From: Enoplolaimus lenunculus
Lineage: Eukaryota; Nematoda; Enoplea; Enoplida; Thoracostomopsidae
Reading direction: 5' to 3'
DNA: 64,000 nt
NCBI GenBank assembly: GCA_030248215.1
Contig: JASANG010002669.1
Span: 82,501 to 146,500 of the forward strand
Shown here: one piece after another, positions 30,801 through 39,800 of the stretch
How positions within the stretch are numbered: position 1 is the first letter of the stretch
How the letters are laid out: every line of letters starts with the position of its first letter
The notes under the pieces: generated by a model
What the model was told of the DNA's origin: nothing
Databases searched by the model: none
Seen by the model: the letters and a program-made list of their open reading frames with translations, nothing else
Translations under genes and position numbers: made by a program

Positions 30801-33792
30801 AAGCTGCAGTCAAGTTCGCCGAGTTGAGTTTGATCGGCGGTCGAGTGTCGACGAGTGGTTGTGAAATCAGCAATTGTGACGTCGTTGCCGAAACATTCTA
30901 AAAATAGTAATCAATAATTTTAGCTGGATCGACGTATTGTCTGAGCTAAAAAACCTGCCCCCCCCCGGGAAGGTGCATCTTCAGGTCCGTTGCCAAAGGA
31001 AAGCTTGAGAGGGCGCAACCCCACTTTAGAATAATTTTGGTCTTTGAAACGTTTGTTAGACTGTAAGCCAAGGAAATCTCGGTATGCCCTTGATGAAATT
31101 GATAGACCCTCTAGCAGCAAATTGAGCTGAGTACAGGTCTGCCAAAATCTTAATGAGAATATTTGAAACTTTTAAATGAAGCATTGACTCAAATTATTGT
31201 TTAAAAATGTCTATGAATACTGTTGAATAAATATTTTCGTACAGCTAAAAACATTAGTTCAGTCTTTAGCAAAATCTTTGCGATTGGCTTAGCGCTTACA
31301 TATGTTAAACACGGCGATCAACCAACGAATTCGCATATCTCTCTAGCAGCCTTTAAAAACTATGGATTCGTCTATTTTGCAGAAGCTGCAAACTTCCGTT
31401 GCAACTTTGCGTGTCAATGTGAGCAATTATAAATATTTTTTAAGCTTAAATATTGTTTAAATTTGCTTACACTTCAAAATTTAGCGCGCTGACCGTAAAA
31501 AATTTACAGCAATCGAGTTTTTAGTGTGCAACAAACACCTGTTGTTTGCTATAAAATTTTGTTCAAATTAAATATTTTCAACACTTTTATAGTTCACCAA
31601 ATACTGTCAGAAATGAATTCAAATATTTTTTTGGTTAAAAATTATTACTCGGAGCCATGTGGCATTTCAGCGCGTTAAGCCTAAGCCTAAGCCTAAACCT
31701 AAGCTTAAGCCTAAGCCTAAGCCTAAGCCTAAGCCTAAGCCAAAACCTAAGCCTAAGCCTAAGCCTAAGCTTAAACCTAAACCTAAGCCTAAGCCTAAGT
31801 CTAAGCCTAAACCTAAGCCAAAGCCTAAGCCTAAGCCTAAGCCTAAGCCTAAGCCTAAGCCTAAGCAAGGGTAGAGTTATGGATGCGGCGCTGTCCGTCA
31901 CCATACGATATTGTACGTGAGTAATTCGCGTACGACACCGCATCGTGACGCACGGTGACCGACGGAGCCGGACGGTGACGGGCAGCGCCGGAAGCCATCA
32001 AACGTATAGCGCTACCCTTACCGTCCAGTGCTAGACAACGACGGACGACGGCAGACGGGCAGTACTAAAATAGTCAAAAAGAATCGCGTCAACCCTAAAC
32101 GAAACGACGTGCTTACTTTCTAGAATGCCTGGTTCCAGCGGCCTCACAGTTGTAGTCGTAGTTGTGGTCCGTCCTATTGGTATTGGAGGTGTGCTTCCAC
32201 AAGATACCACTGAAATAATAAAAGACCATTAATCCATTAATATTTCCGACGGATTTTGATCGCAAGACCTTAAACCAGATATAAGCAGACGGGAAAAAGA
32301 TTTTTGATTTGGATTTTATAAGGCCACGCCTTTCTGTCATAGCGGACAAAGAATGATATTTTTAAAATATGAAATTGGTTGAATTTTTAGCTAAAAATTG
32401 TACTCGTTTCATTGGAGGAATTTCTGGCTTCTACTGTTTATTTTAATGATAGAAATTATGATTGAGATGTATATTTTGAGCACTAAATCCAGCAGCGTGT
32501 GTATATGAAACTACGACAATTTGTCGCCGGATAACTTGCCGCACAACAGTGTCATAAAGCCTGTTTCTGGGCATATTTCTAAGCCTAAGCCTAAGCCTAA
32601 GAACAAGCGTAATGATAAGCGATGAATTGTCAAGTCGATGTATTTTTGGATTACAAGTTGTTCGTCGACGAGTTGTTGAGTGACGAATTGTCGTGATACC
32701 TTTATAAGAATGCAAGTTCTGCGTTCAAGTTTGCAGCTGCAAATTCTTGCAACAAAAACTTGCTCGTGTGAATGGGGCTTCATTAAAAGATATGTTGCGC
32801 TATAAGCACGTAAGATCACCAATAGTACTTCTTACCGCAAAACCAGGAGCAAAGTCAGAAATTTTCGATGGCATGGCTGCATAATAACAGTGAAAAACTC
32901 GTGAGCGAAACCTACTTGACGGAAATCTTAAAAGGTTTAGCGCTAAATCTTTATACAATATTTCGTTTTTTATCCCTCGTGCAATATGAACGCGGGCGTG
33001 CTGAAAAATGTGCTACATTCAACAATTTTAAGCTTACACACAATAAATTGTCTTGAAATTTCAAGACTCCTACGTTCTTAAATTTTCACGACATAAATGT
33101 ATCGTATTTTAGACATTAATAGCCTTAAACAGCTCACAAATTCGTTTGTTAAATGGTTAAATTGTCTCATATTAAGAAATTACGTTGCCCATTTATAAGA
33201 CATAAATTTCTTCCTTTCAAGAAACAATTGTCTTATATTGAAGACAAATTTTCTGATTTTTATGTATGTAAAAAAATTTTGCTCCGTTTTTATTCTTAAG
33301 TGTATATAAATAATCAAATTTCAACGATATCAAGGTTTTGAGCTCTGGCTCCCCAACTATCTTTAGTCTCCAAATTTGTAGTCGTTTTCCTGGAACATCA
33401 TTGTCCTGACTTCCAGAAAAATTTGTTAATATTTGGGAAATATTTGTCTTATATTTCAGAAATATTTCTATTAATTGTTCTTGAGACGAAGTCTTAAATT
33501 TCCGACTTTAAAGTCTTAAAAATTTCAGACCCATATTTTTGAAAAATAAATAAAAGTCTGAAATTCAAGACATAGATGTCTTGATTCTGTATGAAGACAT
33601 AGTTGTCTTAAATTTCACACAATATTTCTTGAATATAAGACAATTTGTTTTGTGTGCATATAGCCTGTGACAGTAGGCTTGGTAAATATTTTATATCTCT
33701 TCAGAATTACGGACGTCAATTAGACAGCCAATTAACTTACCTATATCGATAGAAACTGCGGCGCAAATAAACACAAACGCAAACGGCCACAT
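21409..33792 (-). CDS. gene B: secreted two-MAM protein with Pro/Tyr-rich tail (9 exons, ~492 aa)
   Basis: Exons, in transcript order: 33741-33792, 32117-32209, 30676-30897, 29844-29958, 28938-29076, 27745-27835, 26329-26421, 24917-25167, 21409-21831. Phases are 1,1,1,2,0,1,1,0 and all junctions keep frame. Residues 1-17 are a signal peptide (MWPFAFVFICAAVSIDI). A linker with seven consecutive threonines follows. MAM1 covers about 79-237 (LDCSFGPECKCW; VVAIDDVLVDRERC) and MAM2 about 239-383 (MCGWETGVG...NW; APVGIDDIRI...NC). Residues 384-492 form a tail rich in Pro, Tyr and Arg. MAM modules mediate extracellular protein contacts; the partner here is unknown. Exon 3 has the same length as its gene A counterpart (222 nt). 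Alternative: two separate one-MAM genes, because exon 6 would reach a stop five codons past its donor if not spliced. Confidence 0.75.
21895..23655. repeat. 36-bp minisatellite, ~48 copies, in gene B intron 8
   Basis: The unit is AACTGAAAGAGTTTCGGCAA + AACTCTCATTGAATTC (36 bp). Because 36 is a multiple of 3, long false open frames run along both strands. A distinctive variant block (AACTGAAACTCTCGTTGAATT, then a shortened TTTTGGCAACACTGAATTC unit and GAGGATCGGC) recurs at about 22016, 22250 and 22806. That shows larger segments were duplicated. Confidence 0.95.
23665..23835. mobile_element. TelM-1 element next to the minisatellite
   Basis: GGCCCATGTTACTTTAAAGG begins within about 10 bp of the last 36-bp unit and ends AGCAACATTGGCC. 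Short TTAGGC array. Confidence 0.8.
24480..24725. repeat. 21-bp GC-rich minisatellite in gene B intron 8
   Basis: About 11 copies of TCGCCGTCAGTCACCCATCC + G. The 21-bp period yields false open frames (RRRQSPI or WVTDGDG heptads). It grades into CCGTCCGTCACCG-type DNA up to about 24870. Confidence 0.93.
24917..25167 (-). CDS. gene B exon 8 (MAM2 core)
   Basis: Acceptor ATAATTTTTCAG, donor GTATAT. 251 nt, phase 1 in and 0 out. Contains PFIVAQIARGEIKFIKVARF, then LPSGARLQMRYYEATEGV and a cysteine pair (KLCRDVTFRRC). Confidence 0.8.
25240..25620. mobile_element. TGGGTTTC-ended foldback
   Basis: TGGTTCCTGAAACCCAACTTA at the left, GTACTTAAGTAGGGTTTCGG and AAACCCAGCCATTG at the right. Related ends occur at 25840-25870 and 47870-47930. 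Interior has many ACTTAAG motifs. Confidence 0.55.
26329..26421 (-). CDS. gene B exon 7 (MAM2 start)
   Basis: Acceptor AAATATTTTAG, donor GTAAGT. 93 nt, phase 1 in and out. Encodes MCGWETGVGTGGRNWQISSG, then DAPLFNVPAP, giving the C-x-W-E...NW start expected of a MAM domain. No separate small linker exon, unlike genes A and C. Confidence 0.8.
26727..26932. mobile_element. TelM-3 element
   Basis: GGTCCATGTATGGAACAGTG to TTCTATACATGGACC. Long, fairly clean TTAGGC array of about 14 units with a few TTAGGG or CTCAGG variants. Confidence 0.85.
27094..27253. mobile_element. GCCCGTAGCC foldback element, diverged
   Basis: GGGCTTATAGCCAGAGGGGG to AGCTGGCTATGGACCTG. Confidence 0.6.
27419..27642. mobile_element. 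TelM-1 element
   Basis: Three array blocks separated by GCGTTGCAAAA spacers (27450-27565). Right end AAAGTAACATGGGCC intact, left end partly lost. Confidence 0.8.
27745..27835 (-). CDS. gene B exon 6 (MAM1 end)
   Basis: Acceptor TTCTGTTACAG, donor GTAAAG. 91 nt, phase 0 in and 1 out. Encodes GAVVAIDDVLVDRERCD. Read past the donor it would add GKGLA and stop. Confidence 0.8.
27880..28108. mobile_element. TelM-2 element
   Basis: Starts GGCCAATGTAAAGAACAGGG about 45 nt upstream of the gene B exon 6 acceptor. Three short CCTAAG blocks separated by GTATAGATGAGCC and GTAAGAATGGGCATATTC. Confidence 0.8.
28205..28490. mobile_element. GTACATTTTGTAC-type foldback element
   Basis: GAGTGTGCAACTCTTGGGG to GAGTTGCATACTCTTGTA. 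The usual TTACAAAATGTACCACCGG lies near the left arm. Confidence 0.7.
28690..28870. mobile_element. TATTCTCAAATGTGTATAGC foldback
   Basis: TTATTCTCAAATGTGTGTAG to ACACAGCTGAGAATACG. Shorter interior than other copies. Confidence 0.65.
28938..29076 (-). CDS. gene B exon 5 (MAM1)
   Basis: Acceptor TTTTTTACCACCCAG, donor GTAAAT. 139 nt, phase 2 in and 0 out. Encodes VWNKDVKLYACVQELGSLDD and then PKYC. Counterpart of gene A exon 5 (142 nt). An alternative acceptor two bases further in breaks the frame. Confidence 0.75.
29210..29453. mobile_element. TelM-1 element with repeated spacer units
   Basis: GGCCCATGTTAGTTTAAGGG to TTATAGTAAGTGCC. The AACACATTTTTGCAACGC spacer and a TTAGGC block are repeated three times. 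Confidence 0.85.
29844..29958 (-). CDS. gene B exon 4 (MAM1)
   Basis: Acceptor ATAATTGTTTCAG, donor GTATGA. 115 nt, phase 1 in and 2 out. Encodes GDFAVAFASSGGLGRMDDKA, then ILLSCPIKC. Counterpart of gene A exon 4 (GPFLATAESPG...FVSCPTSC). Confidence 0.75.
30130..30248. mobile_element. TelM-2 element, left end missing
   Basis: Two TTAGGC blocks around AATATGCTCATTCTTACGC, then GCTTATAATACTGTTTCGCC and TTTACATTGGCC. Confidence 0.75.
30490..30575. mobile_element. partial TelM element
   Basis: GCTTACGCTTAGGCTTTAGG, AATATGCTTATACTACTGTC and CCCTGTGTTACACACTGG resemble one half of TelM-3. It abuts a GGATCCGCCTCTG end of the TGGCGGATCC family. Confidence 0.5.
30676..30897 (-). CDS. gene B exon 3 (linker and MAM1 start)
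   Basis: Acceptor TTACTATTTTTAG, donor GTGAGT. 222 nt, exactly the length of gene A exon 3, phase 1 in and out. Starts CFG, as in gene A. Contains LGELDCSFGPECKCWENAK, DWVKV and ERCFG. Confidence 0.8.
31673..31866. repeat. interstitial telomere array (CCTAAG)n, about 190 bp
   Basis: About 32 hexamers of CCTAAG with occasional CTTAAG, CAAAAC or CTAAAC variants, in gene B intron 2. No TelM inverted ends flank it, so it is a stand-alone array. False Lys-Pro, Ser-Leu and Leu-Arg frames cross it. Confidence 0.95.
31870..32060. repeat. GC-rich CCGTCACC/GGTGACGG foldback
   Basis: GCGCTGTCCGTCACC...GTACGTGA is mirrored by CACGGTGACCGACGG...GACGGTGACGGGCAGCGCC. It adjoins the telomere array directly. 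Confidence 0.55.
32117..32209 (-). CDS. gene B exon 2 (Thr-rich linker)
   Basis: Acceptor TTTTATTATTTCAG, donor GTAAGC. 93 nt, phase 1 in and out: VSCGSTPPIPIGRTTTTTTT, then VRPLEPGILE. The SCG motif is shared with gene A exon 2. Thr/Pro stretch is a likely O-glycosylated spacer (inference). Confidence 0.75.
32505..32700. mobile_element. GACAATTTGTCG foldback carrying telomere hexamers
   Basis: ACGACAATTTGTCGCCGG at left, GACGAATTGTCGTGATACC at right. The centre has TTTCTAAGCCTAAGCCTAAG (32575-32600). Its termini are unrelated to TelM. Confidence 0.7.
32705..32788. mobile_element. CACGTGCAAGTT element, half copy
   Basis: Right half only: TGCAGCTGCAAATTCTTGCA, then CTCGTGTGAATGGGGC. Adjacent to the previous element. 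Confidence 0.6.
33036..33658. mobile_element. CACACAATAAATTGTCTT-ended element, ~620 bp
   Basis: The left end ACACACAATAAATTGTCTTG is mirrored by TAAGACAATTTGTTTTGTGT. The interior holds many GTCTTAAATTTC motifs. Non-coding. A truncated relative is at 47260-47492. It ends about 80 bp from gene B exon 1, within intron 1. Confidence 0.6.
33741..33792 (-). CDS. gene B exon 1 (signal peptide)
   Basis: ATG at 33792-33790, donor GTAAGT. MWPFAFVFICAAVSIDI plus one base. Short hydrophobic core ending in small residues, as expected for a cleaved secretory signal. Confidence 0.75.
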
Positions 33793-33799
33793 CGTCTCT

Positions 33800-35000
33800 T
33801 TGAAAACCAGCAATGTATATTTTGATTGGTTCTATAGTTGAACCCGATTACTGTATCAAATTTAAAATCGTCTTAACTTAACCAGTTTGCCTAAAATTTT
33901 AAATATATTTCTGTAATGTTTCAAACAGAAAGCTGAAGTTAGCAGTTTTCCGTAAACGTTGAGCAACGTACGTGCCAATCAGCACTCGATGCACAGTTTT
34001 CAACAATTATCAACACGTATGCGCAGTGCAAAATCACCACAAAACGCTCAAATTCGTTTGGAGCAGCTGTCAAATTTATGGGGTTTAAACAAAAATTTCG
34101 GTCTGGACAAGAGATGAGATAATAAGCCAGTCGCAGAAAAACAGACCTTGTTATATAATAATCGCCGTTTTTAGCAGCAATTTAGTCATTTGAAATGTAA
34201 TTTATTACCGAACCAGCAATTGTGACTCGCCAAATTGTTATAAATTGCAATTTCTGTACAGTAAACCACTACTGAGTGATAATTAAAACCAAAAATCATT
34301 GTTAATTTTAGCGTATTTTAACTAGATTTAGACGCTAATTTTGCGATGCCGTTGTTTAAGGCATTCCTAGAATGCTAGCAGCCCAATATCAAATAAAGTT
34401 TCGGTTAGTACTTCTTGTAGAATCATATTGAACGAAAGAAGTCTTCAGATTAAAGGAAAGACAGCGGCCCCCGTTTCGGCCTTGCAGTCTCGAATTTGTA
34501 CGGTTAATTCTGGCTACATGAATGCACTGTGAAAGACACGGCTGACCTTCGGAGCTGTAGAACTGTAATTTTCAGAAACGATGCTTAAGATATTTCGCTG
34601 CAAAATTCTTGTGTGTACGGTAGCTGACAGTGTGAAACGGTTATTTTATTCATATTTTTAATACTGAAAAACAATAGACGCAGTGTCCTAAGATCTCGGC
34701 AAAATTTTGTGTTCACGTTTTTAACAACATATCTGTGTGCTTAAAACAGAGCCGAAGCAGCCACCTCCCATAACACCCATGCGGGTACCCGCGCCAAATA
34801 GGAACCCTCATTCTGAGATTTGAAACCAAAAATTTGAAAAATATTTCGATCATCGCAAGGAGCCAACAACCCTGAATTTTGGGGCAAGGCCCACGCTAAC
34901 CTGCTCCGACACTTGACGGATTATTAATTGTCACTGCAATTAACATATAAAACTTGTCGCATTTACATGGTTACAAACCTTTTCTACTTTCATCAGGCTG
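33800..35000. other. upstream region of gene B, no gene seen
   Basis: Includes the presumed promoter of gene B. AT-rich, with no clear TATA box or named element. Confidence 0.35.
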
Positions 35001-35003
35001 TCG

Positions 35004-35195
35004 GCGCATGTATAGAACAGGGCCGAAACAGTAGTATAAAAGCATATTTCCAAGCCTACACCTAAGCCTAAACATATAAGGATGAGCCGATTCCTAAACC
35101 TACGCCAAAGTCTAAGCCTAAGCAAAAAAAAGTTAGTCTAAAGTGTAAACTGACACAGGCAGGAAAACGATCCGACCCTGTTCTATGCATGGGCC
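35004..35195. mobile_element. TelM-3 element
   Basis: GCGCATGTATAGAACAGGGC to TTCTATGCATGGGCC. Degenerate array of about six units in two blocks. Confidence 0.75.
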
Positions 35196-35301
35196 AGGTT
35201 GTCTATTAAAATCAAAATTGCTAAACGCGTCGAATGTAATTGCTAGATTTAACAGAGCAGAGTACAATCGCACAAGTGCAGTTTACAAATATTAGTTAAT
35301 C

Positions 35302-35445
35302 GGCTCATGTTACTTTAAGGGGCGTCCAGGTTTCTGGTGGGTCAATAAAACAGAAAGTTTAGATTCTAGATTACTATTTTTGCTTCTGCTTAGGCTTAGG
35401 CTTAGTAATACGCTTAATCTACTGTTACGCCCATTAAAGTAACAT
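35302..35445. mobile_element. TelM-1 element
   Basis: GGCTCATGTTACTTTAAGGG to CCATTAAAGTAACAT, with three TTAGGC units. Confidence 0.8.
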
Positions 35446-35634
35446 TTTTCGGTTAAGTTATGCCAAAATCACATGCGAAGACAACGATTCTTTTGTGTTA
35501 GTTTATTTAGTAATTATACGAACAAACCCTCTACACTTAAAAACCAAACTTCAAAATATTTCACCGTAATCCAAACTATTGTTGAGTTGTTTGCTCAATT
35601 TGAACTCACATAATTGTGACACCAGGAGTGCATG

Positions 35635-35910
35635 AAACAAGAGTTGTGCAACTCTTACGACTCTGCATACTACAGAATGTACCCGGGACGCGTTGCGTTT
35701 TTGACCGATACACCTTATTTTGAGGGAGGTACGATTGGTGCGAACCATGGTACTCTATGTATCCGGCATAGAAATGCTCCGGTTATTGTTTAATTTAGGG
35801 TTATTGCATGTGATAGAAACCCCCGTCTAAATAAGGGGGTCGGTTAAAAACGCAACGCGCGGTGGTACATTTTGTGGATTGCATACGCAGAGTTGTATAC
35901 TCTTGTTAAA
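35635..35910. mobile_element. GTACATTTTGTAC-type foldback element
   Basis: AAGAGTTGTGCAACTCTTAC to CAGAGTTGTATACTCTTGT. Contains CCGGGACGCGTTGCGTTTTT and a matching AACGCAACGCGCGG. Confidence 0.7.
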
Positions 35911-36084
35911 GAGTATCATGCAATCTTTGAGGATTGGAATCAAACGGAATGAAAGCAAAACGTCTATTATTGGCTGGTTAAATAGCTCAGTGTATAGGCT
36001 CCGTTCAAGCTTACATGTTAATTTTAATATTTTTGGTTACAATTCCCTTTGGCTCCCATTAATGCTTTAAGGGTTGTGGTATAA

Positions 36085-36210
36085 TTTACTGCGCAGGACG
36101 CTGCTGCGTGCATTCGCATGCCGCTATGGGCTGCTAACATAAGAATAAATAAAATTTATTTGGCGATGCGCGGAGACGTCCGGCGGCTCGCGGCAAGTAT
36201 ATCGTAACCC
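36085..36210. repeat. GC-rich foldback
   Basis: ACTGCGCAGGACGCTGCTGC and GGCGATGCGCGGAGACGTCC mirror each other loosely around an AT-rich centre. Confidence 0.4.
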
Positions 36211-36450
36211 GAGCGGGTGAGCATTTACAATGAATAACGAAGAATTGCAAGTAAAATTCAACTTAACCTCTCAGCGTCAAAAATTATTGAAAAATTGTTT
36301 TATTTCGCAACAATAAAACAACCAATCAAATGTTAGTGTACGTACAGTTTGGCAATTATCATTGGACAACGGACCAATTAAAACGTGGCATGGCCGAGCA
36401 GAACAGATAATTTGCCAAATTGAAAAATATATTTCACTTTCAACTCAAAT

Positions 36451-36616
36451 CAGGCCCGTAACCAACTCACCTTGCTACGGGGGGCTAAAAAAGTTTTAGG
36501 AGGGGCATTCTAGGGTTTTCAATGAGTTACAAGCAAGGTTGAAAATTCTATATGGGACCAAAATTTTTCCAGGGGGCTGAGCCCTTTTGGCCCCGTCCCC
36601 TTGGCTACGGGTCTGA
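36451..36616. mobile_element. GCCCGTAGCC foldback element
   Basis: CAGGCCCGTAACCAACTCACC to GGCTACGGGTCTGAC. Full length and close to consensus, downstream of gene A. Confidence 0.8.
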
Positions 36617-36751
36617 CTCAAATATGCACTAAAAATTAATATTAACCAATGAAATTATTATATTTCAACGAAAAACCGTTCAGTTGAACTCGTCTTAACC
36701 TCGGCCACACCGTTTAATAGTTAAAACGCGTAATATTGTCAAAAGCGCTAA

Positions 36752-36850
36752 TTAATTGCAAACTGCGTTTCCTGATGCATCGTTGACTTGAATGTTACCC
36801 AATCCAACTGCACCCAAATGTGGGCTGTAGTTGACTCCACAGAACACAAT
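36752..36850 (-). CDS. gene A exon 10 (terminal)
   Basis: Acceptor TTAATTTTCAG, phase 0. Encodes IVFCGVNYSPHLGAVGLGNI, then QVNDASGNAVCN and stop TAA at 36754-36752. Confidence 0.75.
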   Translation of the reverse strand: MVFCGVNYSPHLGAVGLGNIQVNDASGNAVCN

Positions 36851-39800
36851 CTGAAAATTAATTATTTACGACTGTCGTAGTTTCCTTAGCTTTTAGACAA
36901 GCTGGTTATAGGGGTTTAGCGTTGTATGTTTGTTTGTTTGTTTGTATGTTTGTTTGCTTGTTTGTTTGTTTGTTGTTTGTATGTTTGTTAGTTTGTTTGT
37001 TTGTATGTTTGTACGTTTGTTTGTATGTTTGTTTGCTTGTTTGTTTATTGTTTGTTTGTTTGTATGTTTGTTTGCTTGTTTGTTTGTTTGCTTGCCTGTT
37101 TGTTTCGTACTTGAAAAAATATGCTTATTCCTAAACTCGGTATTCTGAACTGTGTGTACCCCGTATTAGGGCCGGAGCAAACCATATGTATTTAAATTTG
37201 AAAAATTCACAATTTGAAAAACAATTCGATCATTGCAAACGATGCCTCACCCTGGAATTTCGCGGGGGGAGGTACTGCACCATAGTCTGCTCCCTCCAGC
37301 ACTGCCTAACACTAATTCACATTTGGCTTTATACATTTTATGCCATGGAATCGACTGTTTGAAATTCGTTCATTGCGGCCCACGTTACTTTAAGGGGCGT
37401 CCAGGTTTCTGGTCGGTGTATAAAAGAGTAGGTTTACACTTTAGATTACATTTTTTTGCTTAGGCTTAGGTTTAGGCTTCTACGCTGCGTTAATACGAAA
37501 TGCCGTGATACCAAACTCCAATCATAAAACGAGGCGAAAAACGAACCTTAGAAAATGGCTGATCCAATGGTATACTTGCACTGCGCCATGCTCGTGAAGC
37601 CAAACTGACGCCGCTGTTTGTTTCAAACGGACACGGCCCACTGCAAGTATCGTAACATGCCTTCAATTGAGCATCGAATGTTGATTCGTAATAATCAAAT
37701 TGTAGTGTGTTTCCAGGATATGGACCAACTGCGTCTGCTTCGAGTACTGCCGTTGAGACGCCTTCCAGAACAGCGCAGAGTCGATAGTCGGCGTTTGTTG
37801 CTGAAAGTAGTTTAAAAAAATTTTATTTAGTACAATAATTCTAGGTTAACAGTATTTGTTTATTTTAAGTTAACAATATTTATTTAGTAACAACAATTTT
37901 AGGTTAACAATATTTGTTTATTTTAAGTTAACAATATTTATTTAGTAACAATATTTTTATGTCAGCAAAATTTATTCAGTACAATAGTTTTAGTACATTT
38001 TGGCTTTATTCGGGTCAGGAGCATAGCTAAGATTTAATTTAGCGACAGCAGGTATACTCTAATGGAGAAGATTATAACAGAGAGCGTAACGACCGAGAAA
38101 ATTTTTTTCCAAACATTTGTACCTAACAGGTTGCACTAATGATTTTTTGTAATTTTTCGCCAAATTTTTGCAAACAATATATTTCCACTATTCAGCGTTG
38201 GGCCCATGTTACTTTAAGGGGCGTCCAGGTTTCTGGTGGGTCTATAAAAGAGTAGGTTTAGATTCTAGAGTACATTTTTTGCTTAGGCTTAGGATTAGGC
38301 TTATGAACTCATTTTTGCGACGCTAAGGCTTAGTAATACGCTTAATCTACTGTTACACCGCTTAACGATAACATTAACTCCGCTTTGTAGACGACCCTGA
38401 TTGAGGCGTAAAGTTTATGCTTAAATGAAACATTTTATGCTTTGGTTCGCGGAACAGTGTTTTTGAATTAGTCATGTGTGGAAATTTTAACCTCGTTGTT
38501 TGCTTGTAAAATAAGCTAAAATACCTTTGATTCAAATTTAAGCTAAATTCTTTTTTTTTCATATTAATTAATAGCCACGGGTTCAGGATGTTTCAGAGGA
38601 TACTTATTCTGTTCCGAAGATTAACTATTTTATCCCTCGTGTTTCCGCCACTGGACAAAGTTTGCATTTTTGGGATAAACAAAATATCAGTCTTACGACC
38701 ACCACGGACGCCAGTATCAGCGTTTCCGCATTCGCCAACTCGACTTCCGTCAACGGGCGACATAATCCAATCAGCGTTGCCTTCGGTTCGTTGTGTATAT
38801 GCGCAACCAGAATTTTCGCCTGAAATTAATAAATATTTTTAAGCCAATGGAAATTACAGGGTTCTGCAGCTTAAGCCTAAAACGTAAGCCTAAACCTGAA
38901 CTTAAGTCTCCCCTGCTATAGTCAAGCTCATAGCCAGCCCACTTTTCTAGGAGGGCTAAAACGTTTTCAGGAGGGGGCATTCATGGATTTTTAATGACTT
39001 GCAAGCAAAGTTGAAAATTTTCTAGGAAGGGCCAAAAATAATTCTAGGGGGAAGGCGCTGAACCCCTCGCCATGCCCCCCTTGGCTGGTAGCACAAGACT
39101 GCAAAATTGAAATTTTAAACAACGCGGTCTGTCTGGTTGACATGTTTTTGACTGAAATATGCCGTTCAATAGCGGATCCAGAGGGGGACTGCTGGAGGTT
39201 GGACGGTCACGCCCCACCAGTTACAGAATGTTTTGTGATAAAATGGTAGGGTATTACTTTGACACTTTGACATAGTTCTTGCGTAACCACTTGCAGCGAA
39301 AACTTTTCATGGCTGCGTAGCTCAGTGGTTAAAGCAGCGGACCGGTAATCCGCACGTTGTGGGTTTGAGTCCCACCGCACCCGCAGCAAAAGTTTCGTGA
39401 AGGACTCTTTATGCTACTGCTTAACTTAGAATTACTTTCACGTACCTCTTGCGTAACCGCACTGCAGACTGCATGCGCCGTTAGTTCCGCCTCCTGAAAT
39501 CAGAAATGAAAAATGTGTACTCAGTGAGTCGCACTTGACTATTGCGGAGTCGAATTTTGACTCAGTTTGTGTAGTCCGGAAAAGTCTATTTTGGAGAAAG
39601 TCCATTTGACACTATTTTTTGCAGTGTATATACAGCTGAAATATTTTGGTTAAACTTCGATTTATTGATACTATAATCTAGTGAAACCATATCAACGCTT
39701 ATTGTTTCCTGTTATACACTGTAAATTACAGTGAGTTGATTTTAACTCAAAATGACTTGAATCACTCAGTCTGAGTTTGGACTATCAGAACTCAGAATTT

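Noticed and set aside
31673-31866. True chromosome end
   Set aside because: Ordinary genes and elements continue on both sides, and array orientation varies across the window, so these are internal tracts.
31635-31943. Leu/Arg-, Ser/Leu- and Lys/Pro-repeat proteins of 70-100 codons
   Set aside because: Translations of the (CCTAAG)n telomere array. The same applies to frames at 6959-7331 and in other TelM copies.
36922-37148. Cys/Val/Leu-rich frames (MYVCLFVCMFVCLFVC type)
   Set aside because: Caused by the (GTTT)n simple repeat.
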